Assembly: GCA_023423995.1 (NCBI GenBank)
Contig: JAFAEL010000057.1
Span: 1 to 27,038, forward strand
Source: Pseudomonadota bacterium
Lineage (GTDB): Bacteria > Pseudomonadota > Alphaproteobacteria > Rhizobiales > Beijerinckiaceae
Direction of reading: 5' to 3'
Length of the DNA stretch: 27,038 nt
In this document: piece after piece, positions 1 to 8,264 of the stretch
How positions within the stretch are numbered: position 1 is the stretch's first letter
Layout of the letters: every line of letters begins with the position of its first letter
The notes under the pieces: model-generated
The model's input: the letters and a program-made list of their open reading frames with translations, nothing else
What the model was told of the DNA's origin: nothing
The model's database searches: none
Program-made: the position numbers and the translations under genes

Positions 1-991
1 GCCCTTCGCCGCCGGCGAGCTGCTTCAGATCCGCCTGCGGGCGTGCCCCGATATGGGAGATCACCTCGGCGGCCGCGATGCCGCCGAGCCGGGCGCAATC
101 GCGCGACGACAGGCCCTGCGAGATCCCGGCCAGGAAGCCGGCGGCGAAGAGATCGCCTGCACCCGTGGTGTCGACCACCTTCTCCACCGGGCTCGCCGGC
201 ACCGCCTCGATCCCGTCACGGCTGACCACCAGCGCGCCCTCCGCGGAGCGGGTGACGACGCCGAGCACGCCTTCCCCGGTCAGGGCGGCGATCGCGTCCT
301 GCTCGTCGGCGGTCTCGTAAAGGCTCTTCAGCTCGTGGATGTTGGCGAACAGGATGTCGACGCTGCCGTCCCGCACCAGCCCGCGGAACTCCTCGCGGTA
401 GCGGTCGACGCAGAAGGAATCGGAGAGGGTCAGGGCCACCTTGTTGCCGGCCGCATGCGCGATGCTGACCGCCTTGCGGAAGGCCTCCTTGGCGTCCGCC
501 GGATCCCAGAGATAGCCCTCGAGATAGACGATGCGGGCGGCCCGGATCGCGGCCTCGTCGAGATCGGCCGGGCCGAGCGTCTGGCAGGCGCCCAGATAGG
601 TGTTCATGGTCCGCTCGCCGTCGGGCGTGACCAGGATGAAGGAGCGGGCCGTCGCCGGGCCTTCCGTCGCGGCGGCGGTGTCGAAGCGGACCCCGACGGC
701 GTTCAGGTCGTGGGTGAAGAGGCGGCCGAGTTCGTCGTCCCGCACCTTGCCGACGAAGCCGACCTTCGCGCCGAGCGACGCGGCTCCGACGGCGGTGTTC
801 GCGGCCGAGCCGCCCGACACGATCGTGGCCGGTCCCATGGCAGCATAGAGCGCCTCCGCCCGGGTCTCGTCGATCAGCTGCATGGAGCCCTTGGCGAGGC
901 CGTGATCGACGAGGAAGCGCTCGTCCGTCTGCGCCAGCACGTCGACGATCGCGTTGCCGAGCGCCAGGATGTCGAGACCGTTCGCCGTCAT
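1..991 (-). CDS. Adenosine kinase, PfkB family (3' end cut by window edge)
   Basis: Cytosolic sugar kinase of the ribokinase/PfkB family; it probably phosphorylates adenosine to AMP for purine salvage. The reading frame is open from an ATG at 991 to base 2 (330 codons) with no stop, so only a few C-terminal residues are missing. The N-terminus has the GNAIVDVLA motif, followed by GGSAANTAVG (substrate side) and the PfkB signature DTTGAGDLFAAGF near residue 275, whose aspartate is the catalytic base. The long stretch LVTPDGERTMNTYLGA is typical of alphaproteobacterial adenosine kinases. A GGAA lies 8 bases before the ATG. It reads in the same direction as the Smr gene upstream, with a 56-bp gap. 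Other PfkB sugars cannot be fully excluded. Confidence 0.9.
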   Translation of the reverse strand, partial: MTANGLDILALGNAIVDVLAQTDERFLVDHGLAKGSMQLIDETRAEALYAAMGPATIVSGGSAANTAVGAASLGAKVGFVGKVRDDELGRLFTHDLNAVGVRFDTAAATEGPATARSFILVTPDGERTMNTYLGACQTLGPADLDEAAIRAARIVYLEGYLWDPADAKEAFRKAVSIAHAAGNKVALTLSDSFCVDRYREEFRGLVRDGSVDILFANIHELKSLYETADEQDAIAALTGEGVLGVVTRSAEGALVVSRDGIEAVPASPVEKVVDTTGAGDLFAAGFLAGISQGLSSRDCARLGGIAAAEVISHIGARPQADLKQLAGGEG

Positions 992-1047
992 GGGAGTTCC
1001 AGGCTTCAGGGGAGAGGGTGCGGCTTTCGCACCCGGTCCCGGAGTGG

Positions 1048-1605
1048 TCAAGCGCGGCCGCCGCCCGGACGCCGCAGTCGGACATAGAGCGCGCCCGAGC
1101 CGCCCTGGCGCGGCCCGGCCTCCGTCCAGCCGAGCACGATCGGGCGCAGGTCCGGAAGCCCGAGCCAGTGGGGCACCATGCGGCGGAGCACGCCCCGCCC
1201 CCCGGACGCGAACCCGGCTTCGGGCACGCCCTTTCCGGTTACCACGAGGACGAGGCGGTGGCCGGAGCCATGGGCCCGGCGGAGAAACCCGATCAGCGCG
1301 AAATGAGCCTCGGCCTGAGTCATGCCGTGCAGGTCGATGGTGGAATCGGCCCGCGCCCGCCCGCGCGACAGCGCCCGGACGGTCTTGGGCTCGAGCGGCG
1401 CCAGGGGCTTGAGGTCGGGCCGGGAGGGTGGCGGCGCCAATGGGCGCGGGGACGTGACCGGGACAGGCTCCGGCCCCGGGGCCATTGCGGCCGGAAGCTC
1501 CACGACCGGCCGCTCCCGCCCGGGCAGCGGCAGAATGGAACGCGCCACCTCCGCCCAGAGCTGCCGCTCCTCGGGACGCAGGCCGCGCCGGCCGCGCGAT
1601 CTCAT
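1048..1605 (-). CDS. Smr-domain protein
   Basis: 185-residue protein with a C-terminal Smr (small MutS-related) domain. The conserved DLHG motif is at residues 91-94 and the VTGKG motif at 122-126; the end has the LYVRLRR strand. The first 85 residues are basic and proline-rich (MRSRGRRGLRPEE then a Pro/Arg linker), as is usual for stand-alone alphaproteobacterial Smr proteins. Smr domains of other proteins have nuclease or nucleic-acid-binding activity; the role of this subfamily is not established. The ATG overlaps the mltA stop by four bases (ATGA), so translation is probably coupled to mltA. Confidence 0.9.
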   Translation of the reverse strand: MRSRGRRGLRPEERQLWAEVARSILPLPGRERPVVELPAAMAPGPEPVPVTSPRPLAPPPSRPDLKPLAPLEPKTVRALSRGRARADSTIDLHGMTQAEAHFALIGFLRRAHGSGHRLVLVVTGKGVPEAGFASGGRGVLRRMVPHWLGLPDLRPIVLGWTEAGPRQGGSGALYVRLRRPGGGRA

Positions 1606-2768
1606 GGTGTCGGCTGGTTCGGCTTCGGCCAGAGCACGACGAAGCGGACAGGGTTGCGCACGAGGCCCGCGCGCCGGCCCGCCTCCTCGCCCGAGCCGAA
1701 GAACAGGTCGCCGCGCGCCGGCCCCCTGATGGCGCTGCCCGTATCCTGGGCTACGACCAGGCGCCGCAGCGGCGCCGCAGCGGCGGCTTCCGGTTCGGGC
1801 AGCTCGCCCTCGAGCCAGACCGGCACCCCATAGGGCCAGAGCTCGCGGTCGACGGCGAGCGTCCGGCCTGCCGCGACCGGCACCCCCGCCGCGCCGATCG
1901 GCCCCTGCCCAGGCTCGAGTTCGCCGGCGATGCGGAAGAACACGTAGGAACGGTTCTGGCGCATCAGGTCGCGCGCCTCGGCCGGATTGTCGCGAAGCCA
2001 TCGCGTCAGCACGTCGGCCGTCATCTCGGCCGGCGGGATGCCGAGCTTCTGGACGAGAAGCCGAGCCACGGAGGTGTACGGGTGGCCGTTCTTTCCCGCA
2101 TAGGCCAGCCGGACGGCCCGCCCGTCGGGCAGCCGCAGCCGGGCCGAGCCCTGGACCTGGGCGATGAAGAGGTCCACCCGGTCCCGGAAGAACGCCACGG
2201 GCCTCGCATCATCGCCCAGCGCGCCGTCCTCGATCGCGGCCCGGTCGGGGTAGGGCACGAGGCCGGCCTCCGTGCGACGGGCCGCGGCAAGGCCGGCCGG
2301 CAGCGGTGCACCCGCCTCGTCCTCCGAGGAGACGAGGTCGCCGGGGCGGGCGAGGGCCGGCACGGGGTAGGCCTCCGTCCGCTCGAGCGAGGCTTCCAGC
2401 TCGGGCTCGTAATAGCCGGTGAGAAAGCCCCTGCCGCCTTCCGGCGCGACTTCGAAGGGATCGAATGCCTGCTCGAAGAAGAGCCGCGCCGTCGCAGCGT
2501 CGGCCGGGCCGAGCTTCGCCGCACGGCCGCAGGCCCGGAGCAGGCCGTCAGGTATCGGCACCGCGGAGCGCGCGGCGCCCGGGCCGGAGAGCATTGCCGA
2601 ACAGGTCTTGGAGAAGGCCGCGAAAGCGGCTGCGTGGTCGTCCTCCCGCCACCCCGGCAGGAGTTCGTATGGGACCGGCCTGAGCTCGGCTCCGGTGATC
2701 GTCGGCTGGGCCGAGGCGGGTGGCGCGACTGCCAGGAGCGTCAGGAGCGAGGCGACGATCCGCCTCAC
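1602..2768 (-). CDS. mltA: Membrane-bound lytic transglycosylase A
   Basis: Lytic transglycosylase that cleaves the MurNAc-GlcNAc bond of peptidoglycan with formation of 1,6-anhydro-MurNAc. A GTG start at 2768 gives 388 residues beginning with a signal peptide (RRIVASLLTLLAVAPPASA, cleavage near residue 20). There is no lipobox cysteine, so it may be soluble in the periplasm. The MltA core includes FLTGYYEPEL near 115, the VQGSARLRL stretch near 205, and the 3D-type DTGSAIRG at 342-349, whose aspartate 342 corresponds to the catalytic acid of the family. An upstream in-frame ATG at 2837 would lie inside the Tim44 gene and precede the signal peptide, so it was not used. It starts 4 bp after the Tim44 stop. 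Confidence 0.92.
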   Translation of the reverse strand: MRRIVASLLTLLAVAPPASAQPTITGAELRPVPYELLPGWREDDHAAAFAAFSKTCSAMLSGPGAARSAVPIPDGLLRACGRAAKLGPADAATARLFFEQAFDPFEVAPEGGRGFLTGYYEPELEASLERTEAYPVPALARPGDLVSSEDEAGAPLPAGLAAARRTEAGLVPYPDRAAIEDGALGDDARPVAFFRDRVDLFIAQVQGSARLRLPDGRAVRLAYAGKNGHPYTSVARLLVQKLGIPPAEMTADVLTRWLRDNPAEARDLMRQNRSYVFFRIAGELEPGQGPIGAAGVPVAAGRTLAVDRELWPYGVPVWLEGELPEPEAAAAAPLRRLVVAQDTGSAIRGPARGDLFFGSGEEAGRRAGLVRNPVRFVVLWPKPNQPTP

Positions 2769-2772
2769 CGCT

Positions 2773-3504
2773 CTACTGCCCCGCTTCGGTCGCCACGAGG
2801 TGCCAGTTCGGATCGCGCGTCCCGAGCGTGCGCGCAAAGGTCCAGACGTCCGTCACGTCCACGACTGTCTCGGGATTGCCGTCGATCACCTTGCCGGAGG
2901 CATCGCGCGTGGCCGTGATCAGCTTCGAGACGAAGCGCACCGTGACCTGGGCGACCCGATTGCGCACGTCGACGGCCGCCAGCTCGGCCTTGTCGATCGA
3001 CACGAAGGTCGTTTCCGCCTTCTCGCCCCGCGACTCGCGGTCCGCGATCGCGCGCTCGAAGCCCTCGAACACATCCTTCGACAGGAGGTTGCGGAGCGTC
3101 TCGCGATCGCCCTGCGCGAAGGCCATCACGATCATCTCGTAGGCGGACTTGGCCCCTTCCACGAAGCCGCGGGCATCGAATTCCGGCTCGATCTTCGCGA
3201 TCTCGTCCAGGCCGCGGGCGACGGGGGTCCCGGCCTCCGCGACGCCGGCCCAGCGATCCGCCGGAGGCGTGACGGGCGCGGCCGGAGCCGGCCGGTCGTT
3301 CCCCGAGGTGGGGAGCCGGACGACATTGTCCGCGCCGGGTGCTGCCGGGCGCGAATTGTCGACCGTGTCCCGCCGCGTGAACGGATCCATCGGGGGGCGC
3401 TCGTGCCCGGTCTTCTGGCCAAGCACGGATCGCAGCCGCCAGATCACGAAGATCGCGAGGGCGAGAAAGACGATCGTTGTGACGTCGAACGAATCTTGCA
3501 TCAT
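2773..3504 (-). CDS. Tim44/TimA-like membrane-anchored protein
   Basis: 243-residue protein with one N-terminal membrane segment (residues about 8-24, VTTIVFLALAIFVIWRL), then RSVLGQKTGHERPP, a low-complexity linker, and a C-terminal Tim44-like domain (from about 95; DARGFVEGAKSAYEMIVMAFAQGD and the following alpha/beta fold). It is the bacterial relative of the mitochondrial import-motor subunit Tim44; the bacterial proteins are inner-membrane proteins of poorly defined role. Two tandem ATGs (3504, 3501) are possible starts; a TTG just before them is less likely. It is the first gene of the tim44-mltA-smr cluster and is divergent from secB, as is common in Rhizobiales. Confidence 0.88.
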   Translation of the reverse strand: MMQDSFDVTTIVFLALAIFVIWRLRSVLGQKTGHERPPMDPFTRRDTVDNSRPAAPGADNVVRLPTSGNDRPAPAAPVTPPADRWAGVAEAGTPVARGLDEIAKIEPEFDARGFVEGAKSAYEMIVMAFAQGDRETLRNLLSKDVFEGFERAIADRESRGEKAETTFVSIDKAELAAVDVRNRVAQVTVRFVSKLITATRDASGKVIDGNPETVVDVTDVWTFARTLGTRDPNWHLVATEAGQ

Positions 3505-3745
3505 CAAACGGGTCTTCGGCGTCGGGAGCGACCGCGTCGCGGCCTTATCGGCTGGACGTTGTGTGCCCTGCCCTGCGCCTATGTGGGGTGACCCGTCCGT
3601 AACATCCAGCGCCCCCCCAACACAAGCAAACCGGCCCCTCGCGCCCTTGTGACCGTGAATGAAGCGTGATAGCGCGGCCCGCCGCTCTCCGCCGGACCGT
3701 GAGCGTCGCCCGCGGACACGACCCAGGAACAGACAGGATCATCCC

Positions 3746-4258
3746 ATGGCCGAGAACCCGGCTGGCAACGGCACCCAAAGCGCCGAGCAGATGCCGTCGC
3801 TGAACGCGCTGGCCCAGTACGCGAAGGACATCTCCTTCGAGAACCCGAACGCGCCCCGTTCCCTGACCCCTCAGGAAGGCGGCGGGCCGCAGATCTCGAT
3901 CCAGGTCAACGTCAACGCCAAGCAGCTTGCTGACAGCGATTTCGAGGTCGACCTCTCGCTCGAGGGCAACGCGAAGGTCGGCAACGAGGTCATGTTCGCC
4001 TTCGACCTGACCTATTCGGGCGTCTTCCGCATCCGCAACATCCCGCAGGATCAGATCCATCCCGTCGTGATGATCGAGTGCCCGCGGCTGCTCTTCCCGT
4101 TCGCGCGGCAGATCGTGGCCGAGGCTGTCCGCAACGGTGGCTTCCCGCCGCTCTATATCGATCCGATCGATTTTGTGGGCCTGTACCGGCAGAAGATGGA
4201 GGCCGATGCCTCCCAGAACACCATGGCGGGCGCCCCCGCGAACCAGCCCGTGAACTGA
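3746..4258 (+). CDS. secB: Protein-export chaperone SecB
   Basis: 170-residue cytosolic chaperone that keeps preproteins unfolded and passes them to SecA. Typical segments are [21 protein letters not shown] near 17-37, [12 protein letters not shown], the acidic [11 protein letters not shown] strand, [31 protein letters not shown] and VGLYRQK near the end. The ATG at 3746 follows an AGGAAC/CAGGAT purine stretch; an in-frame ATG at 3659 would add 29 arginine-rich residues not seen in SecB and was rejected. The gene is monocistronic: it is divergent from tim44 and is followed at once by a strong intrinsic terminator. Confidence 0.96.
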   Translation: MAENPAGNGTQSAEQMPSLNALAQYAKDISFENPNAPRSLTPQEGGGPQISIQVNVNAKQLADSDFEVDLSLEGNAKVGNEVMFAFDLTYSGVFRIRNIPQDQIHPVVMIECPRLLFPFARQIVAEAVRNGGFPPLYIDPIDFVGLYRQKMEADASQNTMAGAPANQPVN

Positions 4259-4283
4259 TCGTCCCGACGATCCGGACATCCAG

Positions 4284-4312
4284 GGCCGCGCTCGAAAGGG
4301 CGCGGCCTTTTT
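4284..4312 (+). terminator. Intrinsic terminator of secB
   Basis: Perfect 8-bp stem GGCCGCGC / GCGCGGCC with an 8-base loop, followed directly by TTTTT. It lies 26 bases after the secB stop and is the clearest Rho-independent terminator in the window. It also insulates secB from the convergent dnaQ operon. Confidence 0.9.
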
Positions 4313-4404
4313 CGTTTAACGGGCGGCTATCCTCTCGGTCGCCGGCCGTACTCCTAAATTCCCATCCGGCTACAACGCACGCTGCCGGGCCCCGCCGCCG
4401 AAGG

Positions 4405-5127
4405 TCAGGCGGCGTTCGCCTCGGGCGCGGCCTCGGTGATGTATTCCGCCCAGATCGGCGTGCCGCCCAGCGAGTTCACGAAGGCGAGATGCGCCGCGAG
4501 CGCCGCTTCGTCGAGAGGCGGCCGCGCGGGACGCGGCCGCTCCGCCCGCGAGCCGAGCGCCGCACCCCCCACGAGGACGCGCGGAGACAGGCTGATCGCA
4601 AGGCCGAGATCCGCCTGCTTGCCGCCGATCAGCTCGACATAGACCTCCGCCAGCAGCTCCGCGTCGAGCAGCGCGCCGTGCTTGGTCCGGCGCGAATTGT
4701 CGATGCCGTAGCGCTGGCAGAGCGCATCCAGGCTGTTCGAGGCGCCGGGATGCTTCCGGCGCGCCAGCGCGAGCGAATCGAGGACCCGGTCCATGGCGAT
4801 GGTCGGGTGCCCGGTCCTCCCGAACTCGACGTTGAGGAAGTTGATGTCGAAGGTGGCGTTGTGCGCGATCAGCTTGGCGTCGCCGAAGAAGTCGCAGAGC
4901 TCGTCCGCCAGCGCGGCGAAAACCGGATGACCCGCCAGGAACTCGTCCGAGAGGCCGTGGACCTTGAAGGCTTCCGGATGGCAGGGCCGCTGCGGATTGA
5001 TGTATCTGTGAAAGACCCGGCCGGTCGGGATGTGGTTCAGGAGCTCGACGCAGCCGATCTCGACCACCCGGTCGCCGCCGAGATGCTCGGTGCCGGTGGT
5101 CTCGGTATCGAAGACGATTTCACGCAG
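4405..5127 (-). CDS. dnaQ: DNA polymerase III epsilon subunit (3'-5' exonuclease)
   Basis: Proofreading exonuclease of the replicative polymerase, DEDDh family. The frame encodes REIVFDTETTG (Exo I, D7/E9), HNATFDINFL (Exo II) and the H..LLDAELLAEVYVEL Exo III region, then a C-terminal tail likely to contact the polymerase alpha subunit. The first ordinary start codon in frame is a GTG at 5067, but that lies after the Exo I aspartate and glutamate and would remove the catalytic site. The only initiation-like codon just upstream of REIVFDTET is a CTG at 5127, exactly where homologues have Met. With that start the gene is 240 codons and overlaps the end of coaE by 8 bases. The function is certain; the start codon is inferred. 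Confidence 0.9.
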   Translation of the reverse strand: MREIVFDTETTGTEHLGGDRVVEIGCVELLNHIPTGRVFHRYINPQRPCHPEAFKVHGLSDEFLAGHPVFAALADELCDFFGDAKLIAHNATFDINFLNVEFGRTGHPTIAMDRVLDSLALARRKHPGASNSLDALCQRYGIDNSRRTKHGALLDAELLAEVYVELIGGKQADLGLAISLSPRVLVGGAALGSRAERPRPARPPLDEAALAAHLAFVNSLGGTPIWAEYITEAAPEANAA

Positions 5128-5764
5128 CGGGCCCAGCGCCTGTCTCCTCGTCGAGCCGCCGCCCGATCACCCGGCCGGGACGTCCGGCCAGCGCCCGCAC
5201 GATACCAGACACCTCCGCCTTCGCCCGAGGGAAGCCATGGCCCGTATCCACAATGAAGTGGGCACGGCGGCGCTTCTCCGCGTCCGGCATCTGCTTGGCC
5301 CGGATGGCGGCGAATTTCTGCGCGGTCATGCCGGGCCGGGCCAGGACCCGCGTCTCCTGCACGTCGGGATCGGCCGTGACCACGAGGACGGCGTCGCAGC
5401 GCGCCTCGCCGCCCGTCTCGAACAGGAGCGGGACATCGAGCACCACGAGCGGATACCTTTCCGCGACGGCCCGGCGCAGGAAGGCCACTTCCTCCTCGCG
5501 CACGAGCGGATGGACCACCGATTCGAGGCGCCGCATGGCGTGCGGCCGGCCGAGGACACGTTCGGAGAGCTTCGGGCGGTCGACCATCCCGTCCACGACC
5601 GTGCCCGGGAAGGCATCCTCGATCAGCGGCGCCGCCCGCCCGCGATAGAGCGCATGCACCGCCGCGTCGGCATCGTGCACGGGGACGCCGAGGTCGCGAA
5701 ACATGATCGCGGTGGCGGATTTCCCCATGCCGATCGAGCCAGTCAGGCCGAGAAGAAACGTCAT
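5120..5764 (-). CDS. coaE: Dephospho-CoA kinase
   Basis: Last step of coenzyme A synthesis: phosphorylates the 3'-hydroxyl of dephospho-CoA using ATP. 214 residues with a P-loop GSIGMGKS at 9-16, the HDADAAVHALY motif near 30-40, the VHPLVREEE segment and the LLFETGGEARCDAVLVV strand of CoaE. The ATG overlaps the aroE stop by four bases (ATGA), and the 3' end overlaps dnaQ, so it sits in the middle of a fully overlapping gene chain. Confidence 0.95.
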   Translation of the reverse strand: MTFLLGLTGSIGMGKSATAIMFRDLGVPVHDADAAVHALYRGRAAPLIEDAFPGTVVDGMVDRPKLSERVLGRPHAMRRLESVVHPLVREEEVAFLRRAVAERYPLVVLDVPLLFETGGEARCDAVLVVTADPDVQETRVLARPGMTAQKFAAIRAKQMPDAEKRRRAHFIVDTGHGFPRAKAEVSGIVRALAGRPGRVIGRRLDEETGAGPAA

Positions 5765-6600
5765 GATGCCTTTCGAATATCGGCTTCCACCAAGGCCCGC
5801 AGCTCCGGCGTCACCTCCGGCCTGACGCCGAACCAGCGCTCGAAACCCGGCACCGCCTGGTGAAGCAGCATGCCGAGCCCATCCAGAGCCCGCAGACCCC
5901 TCGCCCTCGCGGAGGCCAGGAGCTCGGTCTCGAGCGGAACATAGACGATATCGGCCACGATGGCCCGCCCGGGCAGCGGCGCCAGGTCCACCGCCAGGGG
6001 AAGCTGACCCTTCATGCCGGCCTGCGTCGTGTTCACGAGCAGGTCGGCCGAGGCGAGGGCGTCCGGCAGCGCCCCCCAGTGGACCACGCCGATTCGCTCG
6101 GGCGAGAGGCCGGCGAGGTCGCGGGCCCGCGCCTCCGTCCGATTCGCGACCGTGATGCGCGGGAGGCCGAGATCCAGCATGGCGCCCACGATCGCGCGGG
6201 CGGCACCGCCCGCGCCGAGCACGACCGCGTTGCGCATCCCGGCCTGCCAGTCCGGCCCAACGGCGGCCGTCACGCTGGCGAGGAAACCCTCGCCGTCGGT
6301 CGTATCCCCCAGGAGCCGCCCGTCCTCGAGCCAGAGGGTATTTACCGAGCCGAGCCGCCTCGCCCGGGGCGTCGCCTCCGCGACGAGGCGAAGCGTCGCT
6401 TCCTTGTGCGGGATCGTGACGTTCCCGCCGGTGAAGCCGGAGTCGCCCATCCCGGCCAGGAACGCGGGCAGGTCGTCGGGCGGAACATCGACCCGCTCGT
6501 AGCTTCCTTCCAGTCCATAGCGTTCGAGCCAGTAGCCGTGGATGAGCGGGGAGCGGGAATGGGCGATCGGGTGCCCGATCACGAAGGCGCGGCTTTTCAT
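5761..6600 (-). CDS. aroE: Shikimate dehydrogenase (NADP+)
   Basis: Reduces 3-dehydroshikimate to shikimate in the aromatic amino-acid pathway. 279 residues, normal length. The substrate-binding SRSP is at 15-18, NVTIPHK gives catalytic Lys66, and Asp102 follows in GDTTDGEGF. The nucleotide site GAGGAARA is at 129-136, and NRTEAR at 153-158 is the adenosine-2'-phosphate loop typical of NADP-dependent AroE. NTTQAGM and LLHQAVPGFERWFG are present near the C-terminus. The start overlaps the maf stop (ATGA) and its stop overlaps the coaE start. Confidence 0.96.
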   Translation of the reverse strand: MKSRAFVIGHPIAHSRSPLIHGYWLERYGLEGSYERVDVPPDDLPAFLAGMGDSGFTGGNVTIPHKEATLRLVAEATPRARRLGSVNTLWLEDGRLLGDTTDGEGFLASVTAAVGPDWQAGMRNAVVLGAGGAARAIVGAMLDLGLPRITVANRTEARARDLAGLSPERIGVVHWGALPDALASADLLVNTTQAGMKGQLPLAVDLAPLPGRAIVADIVYVPLETELLASARARGLRALDGLGMLLHQAVPGFERWFGVRPEVTPELRALVEADIRKAS

Positions 6601-7220
6601 AGGGCGAGGAGCTTCATGCCGCGGAAAGTCGCGAGCACGGGAAGGAGCGGAAGGCCGAGGATGGTCGAATGCTCGCCCTCGACGCTGTCGAGCAGGTGGA
6701 TGCCCACTCCCTCGATCTCGTAGCCTCCGGCCGAACGAAGCGCGGCCGCGCCGGCGAGATCGACGTAGCGGGCGATCGCGGCATCATCGAGATCGCGGAC
6801 GACGAGGCGGGCCGTCGCCGAAACGACCGTGCAGGGCTCCCCGTTGCGGGCGATGGCCGCTGCGCTGTGGAGCGTGTGGCTCCGGCCGGCGAGACGCGCC
6901 ATCTGCCGCCGCGCCTCCTCGGCCGAGGCGGGCTTTCCGAGGCATTCGCCGTCGAGATCGAGGACCTGGTCCGCGCCGATCACGATCCGGTCCGGATGGC
7001 ACGCCGCGACCGCCTCGGCCTTCGCCCGCGCAAGCCGGGCGGCGAGTTCGGCAGGGCGTACGCCTTCCCCCAGGGCCGTCTCGATGGCCCGCTCGTCCAC
7101 GCCAGGCGCGACAGCCTCGACCGGAATGCCGGCATCTTCCAGCAGCTTGCTGCGGATCCGGCTCGTCGAGGCGAGGAGCAGCGGGGCGGGCGCCTGCCAG
7201 AGCGGGGCCATGTCACTCAC
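6597..7220 (-). CDS. maf: Maf-family nucleoside triphosphate pyrophosphatase
   Basis: 207-residue Maf/HAM1-superfamily protein; the family hydrolyses non-canonical or excess dTTP/UTP-type nucleotides to monophosphates. Visible motifs: [19 protein letters not shown] at 14-32 (substrate loop), VDERAIE, RAKAEAV, the metal/catalytic GADQVL (Asp84) and the [28 protein letters not shown] region. The start is the GTG at 7220, whose GTGA overlaps the PPSR stop; an ATG three codons later is an alternative. It is adjacent to aroE and coaE, the usual alphaproteobacterial arrangement. Confidence 0.93.
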   Translation of the reverse strand: MSDMAPLWQAPAPLLLASTSRIRSKLLEDAGIPVEAVAPGVDERAIETALGEGVRPAELAARLARAKAEAVAACHPDRIVIGADQVLDLDGECLGKPASAEEARRQMARLAGRSHTLHSAAAIARNGEPCTVVSATARLVVRDLDDAAIARYVDLAGAAALRSAGGYEIEGVGIHLLDSVEGEHSTILGLPLLPVLATFRGMKLLAL

Positions 7221-8056
7221 ACAGCGATGAAGCGGAGTGAGTGATCACGATAGAGGTCGAGGATCGCGGCCGCCGTCTCCTCGATAGACCGGCGGGTGAC
7301 ATCGATGATCGGCCAGTTGTTCCGCGCGCAGAGCCGGCGCGAGAAGGCGATCTCCTCCGCCACGAGCTCTCGGTCGACATAGGAGGTGTCCTCGTCCGCC
7401 TTGAGGCTCAGCAGGCGGTTCTGCCGGATCTGCACGATGCGCTCGGGGGAGGCGACCAGCCCGACCACCAGGGTCCGCTGCACCTGCTCCAGGGCCGGCG
7501 GCACCGGCATGTTCGGCACGAGCGGGATATTGGCCGTCTTCAGGCCGCGGTTGGCGAGATAGATGGAGGTCGGCGTCTTGGAGGTGCGGCTCACGCCGAC
7601 CAGGATGACGTCGGCCTCCTCGAGATCGCTCGGAAGCTGGCCGTCGTCGTGCATCAGCGTGAAGTTCATCGCGTCGATGCGTTTGAAGTACTCCGCATTC
7701 AGCATGTGCTGCGCGCCGGGCCGGGCCGTCGATGCCGCCCCGAGATAGGATTCGAGCAGCGAGTGGACGGGCGCGAGCACCGACAGGTGCGGGCAGCCGG
7801 TGGCGCGGCAGGCCTCCTCGAGCCGGCCGGACAGGTCCCGGTCGACCAGCGTGTAGAGCACGAGCCCCGGCGCGGTATCGATCTCCGAGATCACGCGGTC
7901 GAGCTGCTTGGAGGAACGCACGAGCGGGTAGACGTGCTCGATGGCCGAGACGCCCTCGTATTGCGCCGTGGCCGCGCGGGCGACCGCGATCAGCGTCTCG
8001 CCGGTCGAGTCCGACACCAGGTGGAGGTGAAAGTAGCTGCGGCCCACGGGGGACAA
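7217..8056 (-). CDS. Pyruvate, water (or phosphate) dikinase regulatory protein, DUF299
   Basis: 279-residue bifunctional serine/threonine kinase-phosphorylase family that switches pyruvate phosphate dikinase or PEP synthase off and on by ADP-dependent phosphorylation. The conserved N-terminus [15 protein letters not shown] is at 7-21, and the P-loop-like GVSRTSKTP is at 154-162. [10 protein letters not shown] and the [23 protein letters not shown] segment complete the family signature. The start is uncertain: a TTG at 8056 or a GTG at 8047, with no convincing ribosome site for either. The same DUF299 gene flanks the replication origin opposite hemE in Caulobacter. It is the first gene of the overlapping maf-aroE-coaE-dnaQ chain. 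Confidence 0.93.
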   Translation of the reverse strand: MSPVGRSYFHLHLVSDSTGETLIAVARAATAQYEGVSAIEHVYPLVRSSKQLDRVISEIDTAPGLVLYTLVDRDLSGRLEEACRATGCPHLSVLAPVHSLLESYLGAASTARPGAQHMLNAEYFKRIDAMNFTLMHDDGQLPSDLEEADVILVGVSRTSKTPTSIYLANRGLKTANIPLVPNMPVPPALEQVQRTLVVGLVASPERIVQIRQNRLLSLKADEDTSYVDRELVAEEIAFSRRLCARNNWPIIDVTRRSIEETAAAILDLYRDHSLRFIAV

Positions 8057-8079
8057 TCCGGGATCAGGGAGTCGATGGA

Positions 8080-8088
8080 TGTGGATAA
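8080..8088 (-). promoter_or_regulatory. DnaA box, perfect consensus
   Basis: TGTGGATAA on the plus strand is the exact complement of TTATCCACA, the strong DnaA box. It lies 24 bases upstream of the DUF299 start, inside the proposed origin. Confidence 0.7.
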
Positions 8089-8140
8089 GGGACCCGGCCG
8101 GAGCGGTCCAGGGAAGGAGCCTGTGAGTCTCTCCCCGCCG

Positions 8141-8160
8141 GGGTTAACAGGCATTAACCC
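8141..8160. repeat. Inverted repeat GGGTTAA-N6-TTAACCC (possible CtrA-like site)
   Basis: GGGTTAACAGGCATTAACCC: perfect 7-bp arms around a 6-base spacer, in an otherwise very GC-rich sequence. The TTAA-N6-TTAA core resembles the CtrA recognition motif, whose usual spacing is N7. It lies in the proposed origin. Confidence 0.55.
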
Positions 8161-8228
8161 GGGAGGCCTCGCGGCCGGGATTCGGTGATGACGGGGACGC
8201 GCGGCCACCGGCCGCGAGGCGGATCGGC

Positions 8229-8264
8229 GGTTAACACCTTGGTAACCTTTAAGGTCTGTTAACC
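8229..8264. repeat. Long inverted repeat GGTTAACA...TGTTAACC in the proposed origin
   Basis: Left arm GGTTAACA (8229-8236) and right arm TGTTAACC (8257-8264) are perfect complements, and inside them CCTT pairs with AAGG. The right half also contains TTAA-GGTCTG-TTAA (8249-8262), with the same N6 spacing as the repeat at 8141. A GGTAACC palindrome lies in the middle. It is a likely protein-binding site for origin control (CtrA-like or other). Confidence 0.55.

Noticed and set aside
53..1087. Long plus-strand open frame opposite adenosine kinase
   Set aside because: It is a GC-rich antisense shadow; the minus strand carries a complete set of PfkB motifs in the same bases.
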